From Mycolicibacterium mageritense (lineage in GTDB: Bacteria > Actinomycetota > Actinomycetes > Mycobacteriales > Mycobacteriaceae): a DNA stretch of 64,000 nucleotides. The notes beneath the pieces are model-generated. The model was given only the letters and a program-made list of their open reading frames with translations. It had not been told where the DNA came from and did not search any database. The position numbers and the translations under genes are program-made. Positions 41,993-50,848 of the stretch are shown piece by piece (position 1 is the first letter of the stretch; every line of letters starts with the position of its first letter). The stretch lies in the NCBI RefSeq assembly GCF_010727475.1, contig NZ_AP022567.1, positions 5,394,001 through 5,458,000 on the forward strand, in the 5' to 3' direction.

Positions 41993-42949
41993 ATGGCTGA
42001 AGTACTTGTGCTCGTCGAGCACGCAGATGGCGCATTGAAGAAGGTCAGCGCCGAACTGATCACCGCGGCCCGCGTGCTGGGTGAGCCGTCCGCCGTCGTG
42101 GTGGGCAAGCCGGGCACCGGCGCGGCGCTGACCGACGGACTCAAGGCCGCCGGTGCGGCCAAGATCTACGTCGCCGAGTCCGACGACGTCGAGAACTACC
42201 TCATCACCCCGGTCGTCGACGTGCTGGCCGGGCTGGCCGAGTCGGCGGCGCCCGCCGGTGTCTTGATCGCCGCGAGCGCCGACGGCAAGGAGATCGCCGG
42301 CCGGCTGGCCGCGCGCATCGGGTCGGGCCTGCTGGTCGACGTCGTGGACGTCAAGGAGGGTGCGGTGGGTGTCCACAGCATCTTCGGTGGCGCGTTCACC
42401 GTCGAGGCCCAGGTCACGAGCGACACCCCGGTCATCACGGTGCGTCCCGGCTCGATCGAGGCCAGCCCGGCCGACGGTGCCGGCGAGGTCGTCAATGTCG
42501 AGGTTCCGGCCCAGGCCGAGAACGCGACCAAGATCACCAAGCGTGAGCCTGCGGTGGCCGGTGATCGTCCGGAGCTCACCGAGGCCACGGTCGTGGTCGC
42601 CGGTGGCCGCGGCGTCGGCAGCGCGGAGAACTTCTCCGTGGTCGAGGAACTGGCGGACTCGCTCGGTGGCGCCGTCGGCGCCTCGCGTGCCGCGGTCGAT
42701 TCGGGCTACTACCCGGGTCAGTTCCAGGTGGGCCAGACCGGCAAGACCGTGTCGCCGCAGCTGTACATCGCGCTGGGCATCTCCGGGGCGATCCAGCACC
42801 GGGCCGGTATGCAGACGTCCAAGACCATCGTCGCGGTGAACAAGGACGAAGAGGCGCCGATCTTCGAGATCGCCGACCTCGGCATCGTGGGCGACCTGTT
42901 CAAGGTCACGCCGCAGCTGACCGAGGCCATCAAGGCCCGCAAGGGATAA
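41993..42949 (+). CDS. etfA: Electron transfer flavoprotein alpha subunit (FixB)
   Basis: 318 aa, the FAD-binding large subunit. The N-terminal domain (about 1-190) lacks a cofactor. The C-terminal FAD domain is complete: VVVAGGRGVGSAENFSVVEEL, GASRAAVDSGYYPGQFQVGQTGKTVSPQLYIALGISGAIQH, and VAVNKDEEAPIFEIADLGIVGD. AGGACAT lies about 12 nt before the ATG. The transcript very likely ends at the strong hairpin 21 bp after the stop. Confidence 0.97.
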   Translation: MAEVLVLVEHADGALKKVSAELITAARVLGEPSAVVVGKPGTGAALTDGLKAAGAAKIYVAESDDVENYLITPVVDVLAGLAESAAPAGVLIAASADGKEIAGRLAARIGSGLLVDVVDVKEGAVGVHSIFGGAFTVEAQVTSDTPVITVRPGSIEASPADGAGEVVNVEVPAQAENATKITKREPAVAGDRPELTEATVVVAGGRGVGSAENFSVVEELADSLGGAVGASRAAVDSGYYPGQFQVGQTGKTVSPQLYIALGISGAIQHRAGMQTSKTIVAVNKDEEAPIFEIADLGIVGDLFKVTPQLTEAIKARKG

Positions 42950-42970
42950 GTTCCCGCGCAAGCACACGCG

Positions 42971-43006
42971 AAGGCACCCCCAAAACGGGAGTTTTGGGGG
43001 TGCCTT
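42971..43006 (+). terminator. Strong intrinsic terminator after etfBA
   Basis: A perfect 16-bp inverted repeat: AAGGCACCCCCAAAAC (42971-42986), loop GGGA, then GTTTTGGGGGTGCCTT (42991-43006). The right arm continues into TTTGTC, so the U-tract is short. This is the clearest terminator in the window and closes the etfBA unit. It would also work in the opposite direction, but no gene converges on it. Confidence 0.9.
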
Positions 43007-43117
43007 TGTCATGTGCCCGGCATACCGGGTTGGAGACTACGGACTTTCCAGGGTTCGGTTCTCGGCGTGCGGTGCCAGTGTTGATGCCGTCAGCACGTTG
43101 AGAAAGGTATTCGCACA

Positions 43118-43861
43118 ATGAAAATCACAGTCATCGGTGCCAGCGGCCAGATCGGTTCGCGGGTGGTGCGGTTGCTCACCGAGGCCGGGCACGACGTGGT
43201 GGCGGCCTCCCTTTCCACGGGTGCCGACGTCCTCACCGGTGAGGGCCTGGGCGAAGCACTCAGCGGTGCCGAGATCCTCGTCGACGTCGTCAATTCACCC
43301 TCGTTCGAGGACGGCCCCGTGATGGACTTCTTCACGAGATCGGCGAGCAACTTGGTGGCTGCCGCCAAGGAGACCGGCGTCGGCCATTACGTCGCGCTGT
43401 CCATCGTGGGAACCGACGGCTTGCCGGACAGCGGCTACATGCGGGCCAAGGTGGCTCAGGAAAAGATCATCACCGAATCCGGACTGCCGTACACGATCGT
43501 GCGCGCCACGCAGTTCCAGCAGTTCGCCGAGGCCATCACCGCGTCGTTGGTGGTGGGTGACGAGGTGCGCGTCCCGGATGCACGGATTCAGCTGATCGCA
43601 GTCGACGACGTCGCCGCCGAGGTGGCCAAGGCCGCTCAGGCCGCTCCGCGCAACGGCATCATCAACATCGGTGGGCCCGAGAAGCTCTCGTTCGCCGACA
43701 TGGCGCGTGCGGTACTGGCGGCCAAGGGTGACGACAAGCCGGTCATCGTCGACCCGCAGGCCACGTACTTCGGCACCGCGGTCGACGACAACAGCCTGGT
43801 CACGGGCGACGACGGAATCCTCGGTGAGATCCGGTTCGCCGACTTCATGGCGGCTCGCTGA
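43118..43861 (+). CDS. NmrA/atypical SDR NAD(P)-binding oxidoreductase
   Basis: 247 aa. The Rossmann motif is VIGASGQIGSRVVRLLTEAGHDVVAAS (about 4-30). The protein lacks a classical YxxxK pair in the usual place but has GYMRAKVAQEKI, as in NmrA-like or NAD(P)H:quinone-type reductases. The C-terminal part, NIGGPEKLSFADMARAV, is typical of sugar-epimerase-like relatives. A GAGAAAGG lies before the ATG. It begins a four-gene run of small redox and stress-type genes (SDR, SDR, cupin, nitroreductase). The substrate is unknown. Confidence 0.85.
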   Translation: MKITVIGASGQIGSRVVRLLTEAGHDVVAASLSTGADVLTGEGLGEALSGAEILVDVVNSPSFEDGPVMDFFTRSASNLVAAAKETGVGHYVALSIVGTDGLPDSGYMRAKVAQEKIITESGLPYTIVRATQFQQFAEAITASLVVGDEVRVPDARIQLIAVDDVAAEVAKAAQAAPRNGIINIGGPEKLSFADMARAVLAAKGDDKPVIVDPQATYFGTAVDDNSLVTGDDGILGEIRFADFMAAR

Positions 43862-43862
43862 G

Positions 43863-44585
43863 ATGGAGTTGCAGGGTCAGCGTGCCGTCGTCACCGGCGG
43901 CACCGCAGGCATCGGGCTGGAGGTTGCGCGGCTTCTTGCCCGCGAGGGCGCCGAGGTGATCATCACCGGGCGCAACGGCGAACGGGGCCGGGCCGCGGCC
44001 GCTGAACTGGGTGCCTCTGTCACGTTCGTCGCCGCCGACATGGCGGACATCGACTCGGTGAAAACCCTTGCCGCGCAATGCGGTGATGTCGACATCATCG
44101 TCAACAACGCCGCCAGTTTCCCCGGCGCGCTGACGGTGAACCAGGACATCGCATCGTTCGAGACCACGTTCGACACCAACGTCCGCGGTGCGTATTTCCT
44201 GGTCGCTGCCCTGGTGCCGGGCATGCTGCGCCGAGGCAGCGGCAGCATCGTCAACGTCACCACCATGGTCGCGTCGAAGGGTGTCCCCGGGGCATCGACC
44301 TACAGCGCGTCCAAGGCGGCCCTGGAGTCGATGACCCGTACCTGGGCCGTCGAGTTCGGACCGCGCGGCGTACGGGTCAACAGTGTCGCTCCGGGCCCGA
44401 CCGCGACGGAAGGCGTTGCCGCCGAATGGGGCGACACCAACGAGGAACTCGGTCGCGCACTACCGCTGGGCCGGACGGCCAACCCGGCCGAGATCGCCGA
44501 AGCCGTACTGTTTTTCGCCTCGCCCCGGTCGAGTTTCATCACCGGTTCCACCCTGCATGCCGACGGCGGCGGCGCCGCGGCCTGA
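43863..44585 (+). CDS. Classical short-chain dehydrogenase/reductase
   Basis: 240 aa. TGGTAGIG (cofactor loop, about 11-18), NNAAS (NAG-type motif), SIVNVTTMVASKGVPGASTYSASKAAL with the catalytic Y and K of YxxxK, and RVNSVAPGPTATEG are all present. In SxxMVASKG the expected serine position is retained as part of VTTMVASK. The last residues STLHADGGGAAA match the SDR C-terminus. It starts 1 bp after the previous stop, so both reductases are co-translated. The reaction is unknown. Confidence 0.9.
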   Translation: MELQGQRAVVTGGTAGIGLEVARLLAREGAEVIITGRNGERGRAAAAELGASVTFVAADMADIDSVKTLAAQCGDVDIIVNNAASFPGALTVNQDIASFETTFDTNVRGAYFLVAALVPGMLRRGSGSIVNVTTMVASKGVPGASTYSASKAALESMTRTWAVEFGPRGVRVNSVAPGPTATEGVAAEWGDTNEELGRALPLGRTANPAEIAEAVLFFASPRSSFITGSTLHADGGGAAA

Positions 44586-44601
44586 ACCATAGGAGTCAGC
44601 A

Positions 44602-45012
44602 ATGCCTGTTTCACCGGAGCGCGAAAAGGCGCTTCACGACGCGATGACTGTGCTCGCGAGCGTCACACCGCCGTTCATTCCGCCCAATGCCGAGGTGATG
44701 ACGACCGTGATCGAGTGGCCTGCCGGGTCGCCGGGGGCACCGCCACACCGCCATCCGGCCGGGCCCGCGTTCGGCTACGTGCTGGAGGGCGAGATGCTCT
44801 TCGAGCTGGAAGGCGAAGCGCCTCGCGTGATCAAGGCAGGCGAAGCGTTCTGGGAGCCCGGTGGTGACGTCATCCACTACTCGGACGCCAACAACCGTGA
44901 AGACGTCCCGTTGCGATTCCTGGTAAACATGCTCTGTGTGCCAGGTGAACCGATGCTCGTGATCGTCGAGGACGAGGAACTCGAGGCCCGTAAGGATCGC
45001 CGGGTGGCCTGA
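44602..45012 (+). CDS. Cupin-domain protein
   Basis: 136 aa, single cupin barrel. Motif 1 is PPHRHPAGPAFGYVLEGEMLFELEGE, with the two histidines and a later glutamate for metal binding. Motif 2 is PGGDVIHYSDANNRED, with its histidine. These metals usually support dioxygenase, isomerase or sensing functions. It lies 16 bp after the SDR, with AGGAGT before the ATG, and its stop overlaps the nitroreductase start (TGATG). Confidence 0.85.
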   Translation: MPVSPEREKALHDAMTVLASVTPPFIPPNAEVMTTVIEWPAGSPGAPPHRHPAGPAFGYVLEGEMLFELEGEAPRVIKAGEAFWEPGGDVIHYSDANNREDVPLRFLVNMLCVPGEPMLVIVEDEELEARKDRRVA

Positions 45013-45671
45013 TGGGTGAGTTCGCAGACGTCGTCCGGACGCGTCGCTCTTCGCGGATGTTCTTGGCGGACAAGCCGGTTCCGCGAGAACTGCTCGACGA
45101 GGCGCTCGAGTTGGCGATCCGGGCGCCGTCGAACTCCAACACTCAGCCGTGGCACGTCTTCTTCGCGACAGGCGAGCGCCGTGCCCGGCTGGTGGAGGCG
45201 CTGCTCGCGGCGGTGCAGGCGGCGCCGCCGGCGATAGGTTCGGCCGGCCTGCCACCGCGGTTCGCCCACCTGCGCAGGGAGAGCGGAGCTTTGGTGTACG
45301 GCGCGATGGGCATCGCGCGCGACGACGCCGATGCGCGATGGGCGGCCCAGCTGCGCAACTGGGAGTTCTTTCACGCCCCGGTCGCCGGCGTGGTGTGCAT
45401 GCATCGCGATTTCACCAACGTCGATGCGCTGGGAGTGGGGATGTTCCTGCAGACCCTGTTGCTGGCGTTGAACGAACGGGGAATCGGCAGTTGCGTACAG
45501 GTGTCGATTTCGTTCTATCCGGACGTGCTGCGTGAACACCTCGGCATCCCCGACGACCTGACGGTCCTGTGCGGGGTGTCGATCGGCTATCCCGACCCCG
45601 ATTTTCCCGCCAATCACCTGGACACACCGCGCAATCCGGTCGGCGAGAACGTCGTGTTCCTCGACGATTGA
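45012..45671 (+). CDS. Nitroreductase-family FMN oxidoreductase
   Basis: 219 aa. FMN-binding RRSSRMF near the N-terminus and LAIRAPSNSNTQPWHVFFATG are the family fingerprints. The C-terminal GIGSCVQVSISFYPDVLREHLGIPDDLTVLCGVSIGYPDPDFPANHLDTPRNPV includes the GYP segment near the flavin. Such enzymes reduce nitro groups, quinones or enones with NAD(P)H. Grouped with two SDRs and a cupin, it may belong to a detoxification operon, which is inference. Confidence 0.9.
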   Translation: MGEFADVVRTRRSSRMFLADKPVPRELLDEALELAIRAPSNSNTQPWHVFFATGERRARLVEALLAAVQAAPPAIGSAGLPPRFAHLRRESGALVYGAMGIARDDADARWAAQLRNWEFFHAPVAGVVCMHRDFTNVDALGVGMFLQTLLLALNERGIGSCVQVSISFYPDVLREHLGIPDDLTVLCGVSIGYPDPDFPANHLDTPRNPVGENVVFLDD

Positions 45672-45770
45672 CGGTTCGACGGCGGTCGGCCACATTTCGT
45701 CACCTAGCGCTCACGGACATGTCACGCGGGCGATGCCGTCCGGAGACCCAACTGGGCGACCGTGCTGGCT

Positions 45771-46610
45771 ATGAGCACTTCATCTGTACTCATCGCCGCT
45801 GATCGCTCGATCCCCGCGTCGGCGGACACACCGCGCTACACCCTGTTGCTGTCCACCGATTCCGATCACATCGTCGAGGCGCAACGCCTCCGTCATCAGG
45901 TGTTCACCGCCGAGCCCGGATTCGCGCTTGCCGGGGCTGCGGACGGCCTGGATGCCGACCGGTTCGATCAGTTCTGCGATCACCTGCTGGTCCGTGAGGA
46001 CGGCACCGGTGAACTGGTGGGGTGCTACCGCATGTTGCCGCCGCCCGGTGCGATCGCCGCGGGCGGGCTCTACACGGCCACCGAGTTCGATGTGCGCGGT
46101 CTGGACGCGCTGCGGCCCTCCCTGGTCGAGATGGGGCGGGCCGTGGTCCGCGCCGATCACCGCAACGGCGGCGTGGTGTTGCTGATGTGGGCGGGCATCC
46201 TGGCCTACCTGGACCGCTGCGGCTACGACTACGTGTCCGGCTGCGTCTCCGTGCCGGTCGCCGGCAACGCCGACGGCCCGCCCGGCACCCAGATCCGTGG
46301 CGTGCGCGACTTCGTCCGGCGCAGGCACGCCGCGCCGAGCGAGTACACGGTTTTCCCGTACCGGCCGGTGGTGCTCGACGGCAGGGGACTCGACGACATC
46401 GACCCGCCGTCGCGGACCACGGTGCCCCCGCTAATGCGCGGTTACCTGCGGCTCGGGGCCAAGGTGTGCGGCGAGCCCGCGCACGATCCCGACTTCGGCG
46501 TCGGCGACTTCCCGGCGCTTCTGGACAAGCGCCAGGCCGACGTGCGGTATCTGAACCGGCTGCGCTCGGTGTCGGCCGCGGCCGACATGGCTGACGGGAT
46601 GGGCTCGTGA
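45771..46610 (+). CDS. OlsB-like N-acyltransferase, GNAT/hemolysin family (Rv3027c-like)
   Basis: 279 aa from ATG 45771; an in-frame GTG at 45762 is the alternative. The N-terminal half has EAQRLRHQVFTAEPGF, CDHLLVREDGTGELVGCYRMLPP, SLVEMGRAVVRADHRNGGVVLLMWAGIL and YDYVSGCVSVPV, the pattern of the acyl-ACP-dependent ornithine N-acyltransferase family. It is coupled by a GTGA overlap to a PlsC-type acyltransferase. OlsB plus OlsA make ornithine lipids in many bacteria, so the pair could make such an aminolipid here. M. tuberculosis has the same pair; its product is not firmly established to my knowledge. Confidence 0.82.
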   Translation: MSTSSVLIAADRSIPASADTPRYTLLLSTDSDHIVEAQRLRHQVFTAEPGFALAGAADGLDADRFDQFCDHLLVREDGTGELVGCYRMLPPPGAIAAGGLYTATEFDVRGLDALRPSLVEMGRAVVRADHRNGGVVLLMWAGILAYLDRCGYDYVSGCVSVPVAGNADGPPGTQIRGVRDFVRRRHAAPSEYTVFPYRPVVLDGRGLDDIDPPSRTTVPPLMRGYLRLGAKVCGEPAHDPDFGVGDFPALLDKRQADVRYLNRLRSVSAAADMADGMGS

Positions 46611-47449
46611 GCAACCCCAGCTGTGAACACTCGTGGTTGCCGCGCGCGTCGTGCGACGCGAGCTGCGTGCACGCGGGCGGTGCCGAAACCGGCCGGCGTC
46701 CCGTGGTCTGGGTGCGTACGACGGTCCGCGTCGCGATGGCGATGGTCCTGGCCCCCGGACTGCCGCTGCTGGCCGTGCCTCTGCCCGGCCGCTCGCACCT
46801 GCAGCGGGTCTACTGCCGGCTGATGCTGCGATGCCTCGGCGTGCGGATCACCGTGTCAGGCGGCCCGATCCGCAACCTGAGCGGCGTGCTGGTGGTCAGC
46901 GGGCACGTGTCGTGGCTCGACATCTTCAGCATCGGCGCGGTGCTGCCGGGATCCTTCGTGGCACGCGCCGATCTCATCGAGTGGCCCGCGCTGGGACGGC
47001 TTGCCCGCATCATGAAGGTCATCCCGATCGACCGGGGGAGCCTGCGCCGGCTGCCCGCGGTGGTGAACACGGTCGCCGAGCGGCTCAGGGCCGGGCACAC
47101 CGTGGTGGCGTTCCCGGAGGGCACCACGTGGTGCGGGCTGGCATACGGCCCGTTCCGGCCGGCGATGTTCCAGGCCGCGGTGGATGCCGGGCGCCCCGTG
47201 CAGCCGCTGCGGCTGAACTACCGGCATCGCGACGGCCGCCCCTCGACCGTTCCGGCCTTCGTCGGCGACGACACCCTGCTCGAATCGGTGCGTCGCGTCA
47301 TCACCGCACGTCGGACCGTCTGCCACATCCATGTCGGGTCGCTTCAGCTGCCCGGCGAGGACCGGCGCGATCTGGCCGCACGCTGCGAGGCAGCGGTGCG
47401 CGGCGAGCAGGTGCTGCCGGTGGCACCCGCGCACGCATTGGCCGCCTGA
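46607..47449 (+). CDS. PlsC/OlsA-like 1-acylglycerol-phosphate (lyso-lipid) O-acyltransferase (Rv3026c-like)
   Basis: 280 aa. The catalytic HX4D motif is GHVSWLDI with H100 and D105, and the substrate motif is FPEGTT (169-174). A membrane-associated helix lies at about 38-58 (VRVAMAMVLAPGLPLLAVPL). The N-terminus has four cysteines in 25 residues (CEHSWLPRASCDASCVHAG), which is unusual for PlsC and may bind a metal or be modified. Start GTG 46607 overlaps the preceding GNAT gene, and its product is likely to use that enzyme's lyso-lipid. Confidence 0.87.
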   Translation: MSNPSCEHSWLPRASCDASCVHAGGAETGRRPVVWVRTTVRVAMAMVLAPGLPLLAVPLPGRSHLQRVYCRLMLRCLGVRITVSGGPIRNLSGVLVVSGHVSWLDIFSIGAVLPGSFVARADLIEWPALGRLARIMKVIPIDRGSLRRLPAVVNTVAERLRAGHTVVAFPEGTTWCGLAYGPFRPAMFQAAVDAGRPVQPLRLNYRHRDGRPSTVPAFVGDDTLLESVRRVITARRTVCHIHVGSLQLPGEDRRDLAARCEAAVRGEQVLPVAPAHALAA

Positions 47450-47496
47450 CCAGCCAGTCGGGGGATGGGCCGGACGGCGGCTATCCTAGGAGGGTT

Positions 47497-48717
47497 ATGG
47501 CCTCCATCCCGACCTCATCCTCAGGCGGGCCGGTCTATCTCGATCACGCCGCCACCACCCCGATGCACCCTGCTGCCATCGAGGCGATGACCGCTGCACT
47601 GGCCACCGTCGGCAACGCATCCTCACTGCACGGTTCCGGCCGGCTGGCGCGTCGCCGCATGGAGGAGGCCCGCGAGACGCTGGCCCACCTGCTCGGCGCC
47701 CGACCGTCCGAGGTGATCCTCACCGCGGGCGGCACCGAGAGCGACAACCTCGCCGTGAAGGGCATTTACTGGGCCCGTCACGACGCCGAGCCTGCGCGGC
47801 GCAGGATCATCACCACCGGCGTCGAGCATCATGCTGTGCTCGACGCCGTGCAGTGGCTCGTCGAGCACGAGGACGCCGAGGTGACCTGGTTGCCGGTGGA
47901 CGCCACCGGCGCGGTGTCGCCCGACACGCTGCGGGCCGCACTGCAGGCAGGCGCCGACGACGTCGCGCTGGTCAGCGTCATGTGGGCCAACAACGAGGTC
48001 GGCACCGTCATGCCGATCGCCGAGTTGACGGCCGTCGCGGCCGAGTTCGGCATCCCGATGCACAGTGACGCGGTCCAGGCAGTCGGCAACGTTCCGGTCG
48101 ATTTTGCCGCGAGCGGCCTGGCGGCCATGAGCGTCACGGCCCACAAGTTCGGCGGTCCGACCGGTGTGGGCGCGCTGCTGCTGCGCCGCGACACGGCGTG
48201 TGTGCCGCTGTTGCACGGCGGCGGTCAGGAACGTGACGTGCGTTCCGGGACGCCAGATGTGGCAGGCGCGGTCGCGATGGCCGCTGCCGCGCAGGTGGCC
48301 GTCGACGGTCTGGCCGACCACAGTGCCCGTGTGCGGGCCCTGCGCGACCGGCTGATCGACGGGGTGCTGGCCCAGATCGACGATGTGCAGCTCAACGGTG
48401 CCCGTGGCGACGGCAGGTTGCCCGGCAACAGCCACTTCACTTTCCGTGGTTGTGAAGGTGATTCGCTGCTGATGCTGCTCGACGCCAAGGGCGTCGAATG
48501 CTCGACGGGCTCGGCCTGCACGGCCGGGGTGGCCCAGGCGTCGCATGTGTTGATCGCGATGGGTGCCGACCCGGCCACCGCGCGCGGGTCTTTGAGACTT
48601 TCGCTCGGCCACACCAGCACCGACGCCGACGTCGACGCCGTCCTGCAGGTGCTGCCCGCCGCGGTCGAGCGGGCCAGGCAGGCCGCTCTCGCGAGTTCGG
48701 GGACGTCTCGGACATGA
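47497..48717 (+). CDS. iscS: Cysteine desulfurase IscS
   Basis: 406 aa, PLP enzyme that releases sulfur from cysteine for Fe-S clusters and tRNA thiolation. PLP lysine is K217 in SVTAHKFGGP. The persulfide-forming cysteine is C341 in CSTGSACTAG, on the mobile loop. GVEHHAV and MHSDAVQAVG supply the other cofactor contacts. A full AGGAGGG Shine-Dalgarno (47488-47494) precedes the ATG. mnmA overlaps its 3' end by 4 bp, which favours sulfur delivery to tRNA uridine thiolation as a main job. The M. tuberculosis homologue is Rv3025c. Confidence 0.96.
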   Translation: MASIPTSSSGGPVYLDHAATTPMHPAAIEAMTAALATVGNASSLHGSGRLARRRMEEARETLAHLLGARPSEVILTAGGTESDNLAVKGIYWARHDAEPARRRIITTGVEHHAVLDAVQWLVEHEDAEVTWLPVDATGAVSPDTLRAALQAGADDVALVSVMWANNEVGTVMPIAELTAVAAEFGIPMHSDAVQAVGNVPVDFAASGLAAMSVTAHKFGGPTGVGALLLRRDTACVPLLHGGGQERDVRSGTPDVAGAVAMAAAAQVAVDGLADHSARVRALRDRLIDGVLAQIDDVQLNGARGDGRLPGNSHFTFRGCEGDSLLMLLDAKGVECSTGSACTAGVAQASHVLIAMGADPATARGSLRLSLGHTSTDADVDAVLQVLPAAVERARQAALASSGTSRT

Positions 48718-49784
48718 GGGTTCTGGTTGCGATGAGCGGCGGCGTGGATTCGTCGGTGGCCGCTGCCCGGATGGTCGACGCCGGTCACGACGTCGTCGGT
48801 GTCCACCTGGCCCTGTCCACGGCGCCGGGCACGTTACGCACCGGCTCGCGGGGCTGCTGCTCGAAGGAAGACGCAGGCGATGCCCGCCGGGTCGCCGACA
48901 TTCTCGACATCCCGTTCTATGTATGGGATTTCGCGGACCGGTTCGCCGACGACGTGATCGACGACTTCGTCGAGTCGTATGCGCGTGGGGAGACCCCGAA
49001 TCCGTGTGTGCGCTGCAACGAGCGGATCAAGTTCTCGGCGCTGTCCGCCCGCGCACTCGCCCTCGGTTTCGACGCGGTCGCCACCGGGCACTATGCGCGG
49101 CTGGCCGATGGCCGGCTGCGACGTGCGGTCGACGCCGACAAGGACCAGTCCTACGTGCTGGGTGTGCTTACCGCAGAACAGCTTCGGCACGCGCTGTTCC
49201 CGATCGGCGACACCCCCAAGCCGCAGATCCGGGCCGAGGCCGCCGAGCGCGGCCTCGCGGTCGCGCAGAAGCCCGACAGCCACGACATCTGCTTCATCCC
49301 GTCCGGGGACACCAAGGCGTTCCTCGGCGCGCGCATCGGTGTGCGGCCCGGCGCGGTCGTCGACGCCAGCGGCACCGTGCTCGCCGAACACGACGGTGTG
49401 CACGGGTTCACCATCGGCCAGCGCAAGGGGCTGGGCATCGCCGGCCCTGGTGCCGACGGCCGGCCCCGCTACGTGACCGCGATCGACGCCGAAACCGGCA
49501 CCGTGCGGGTCGGCCCGGCCGAGGATCTCGAGGTGTCCGAGCTCTTCGGCGAGACACCGATCTTCACCAGCGGCGTTCCGCTGCGCGGTCCTGTCGAGTG
49601 CCAGATTCAGGTGCGTGCACACGGCGGCATCACCGACGCGGTCGCCGAGTTGCGGGACGGACGGCTGGCGGTGTCGTTGCGGTCGCCGCTGCGCGGCGTG
49701 GCGCCGGGTCAGACCATGGTGCTCTACCGTCCCGATCAGGACGGTGACGAGGTCATCGCCAGCGCGACCATCGCACGCGCGTGA
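48714..49784 (+). CDS. mnmA: tRNA-specific 2-thiouridylase MnmA (TrmU)
   Basis: 356 aa. The ATP pyrophosphatase loop is MSGGVDSSVAAA (7-18). The two catalytic cysteines are C101 (CVRCNERIKF) and C193 (SHDICFIPSG). GHYARL and KDQSYVLG contribute to tRNA and ATP binding, and the central beta-barrel domain includes HGFTIGQRKGLGI. It thiolates U34 of Lys, Glu and Gln tRNAs with sulfur from IscS. Start ATG 48714 overlaps iscS, and GTG of the next gene overlaps its stop, giving a three-gene unit. Confidence 0.96.
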   Translation: MRVLVAMSGGVDSSVAAARMVDAGHDVVGVHLALSTAPGTLRTGSRGCCSKEDAGDARRVADILDIPFYVWDFADRFADDVIDDFVESYARGETPNPCVRCNERIKFSALSARALALGFDAVATGHYARLADGRLRRAVDADKDQSYVLGVLTAEQLRHALFPIGDTPKPQIRAEAAERGLAVAQKPDSHDICFIPSGDTKAFLGARIGVRPGAVVDASGTVLAEHDGVHGFTIGQRKGLGIAGPGADGRPRYVTAIDAETGTVRVGPAEDLEVSELFGETPIFTSGVPLRGPVECQIQVRAHGGITDAVAELRDGRLAVSLRSPLRGVAPGQTMVLYRPDQDGDEVIASATIARA

Positions 49785-50794
49785 GTGTTTTCGCCACCGC
49801 GACCGGTATCGGTTCGTGGCCGGGTACCACAGCGCGTCAGGCCGCGGAGGTCGTGGTCGGCGAGCTGCACGGACTGAGCCACCTCGTGGAACTGCCCGCT
49901 CGCGGGATCGGCGCCGACATGATCGGCCGGACGGGTGCGCTTCTGGTCGACATCGGCATCGACACCGTGCCGCGTGGATACCGCATCGCCGCCGGTCGGC
50001 GCAGCTCTGCACTGCGCAGGGCCGTGAGCCTGCTCGGTGAGGACATCGACGCGCTCGAAGAGGCTTGGGAGCGGGCCGGGTTGCGAGGCAGCGGCCGTGC
50101 GGTCAAGGTGCAGTCGGCCGGGCCGATCACGCTGGCCGCCCAACTCGAGCTCCCCGGCGGCCACCGGGCCATCACCGATCGCGGTGCGCTGCGCGACCTG
50201 GCCGCGTCGCTGGCCGAGGGGCTGTCGGTGCACCGGGCCGAGGTCGCGCGCCGGCTGGGCACCACGGTGGTCGTGCAACTGGACGAGCCGTCGTTGCCGG
50301 CTGCCCTCGAGGGCCGCCTGACCGGGGTCACGAGCCTGACGCCGGTGCACCCGGTCGACGAGCCGTTGGCGATGAGCCTGATCGACGAGTGCGCCGCCGC
50401 GGCCGGATCGGAGCTCGCGGTGCACTGCTGCGCGCCGGGCCTGCCGTGGAAAGCGCTGTTGCGCAGCGCGGTTCAGGCCATCTCGGTGGACCCGGGCACG
50501 CTCACGCCTGCGGATCTGGACGGCATCGGGGAATTCGTCGAATCGGGCCGCACAGTTCTGCTCGGTGTGGTGCCCGCGGCGGCGCCAGAGCGCAGGCCTG
50601 CGGTGGAAGAGGTGGCCAAGGCGGCCGCCCAGATCACCGATCGCCTCGGTTTCGCACGTTCGGTGCTGCGCGAGCGGATCGGTATCACGCCGGCGTGTGG
50701 GCTGGCCGGCGCCACTGGGGCGTGGGCACAGGCAGCGTACGAACTGGCGCAGAAGGCCGCCGACGGGTTCGCCGTCGACCCCGAAGGCATCTGA
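49781..50794 (+). CDS. Methionine synthase II (MetE C-terminal)-like protein (Rv3015c-like)
   Basis: 337 aa, about half the length of MetE and matching only its catalytic barrel. VVVQLDEPSLP is the MetE-type substrate loop. The zinc-site candidates are H215, C216, C217 (VHCCAPG) and C306 (TPACGLAG). GIGSWPGT at the start is typical of the cobalamin-independent synthase-like family. The homocysteine and folate contacts of true MetE are not obvious, so another methyl or sulfur transfer is possible. Coupling to mnmA by a GTGA overlap is conserved with some mycobacteria, suggesting a link to tRNA sulfur chemistry, which is inference. Confidence 0.8.
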   Translation: MSVFATATGIGSWPGTTARQAAEVVVGELHGLSHLVELPARGIGADMIGRTGALLVDIGIDTVPRGYRIAAGRRSSALRRAVSLLGEDIDALEEAWERAGLRGSGRAVKVQSAGPITLAAQLELPGGHRAITDRGALRDLAASLAEGLSVHRAEVARRLGTTVVVQLDEPSLPAALEGRLTGVTSLTPVHPVDEPLAMSLIDECAAAAGSELAVHCCAPGLPWKALLRSAVQAISVDPGTLTPADLDGIGEFVESGRTVLLGVVPAAAPERRPAVEEVAKAAAQITDRLGFARSVLRERIGITPACGLAGATGAWAQAAYELAQKAADGFAVDPEGI

Positions 50795-50802
50795 AAAAAA
50801 GA

Positions 50803-50818
50803 GCAACCAAAAGGTTGC
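50803..50818. promoter_or_regulatory. Palindromic operator 1 of the SRPBCC-ArsR pair
   Basis: GCAACC-AAAA-GGTTGC, a perfect 6-bp inverted repeat with a 4-bp centre, 8 bp after the MetE-like stop. Nearly the same 16-mer recurs at 50849-50864. ArsR-SmtB dimers bind such short palindromes. The downstream gene pair contains an ArsR-type regulator. Confidence 0.75.
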
Positions 50819-50848
50819 GCTTCGATCGGTACGCCGCTACGCTGAGAA

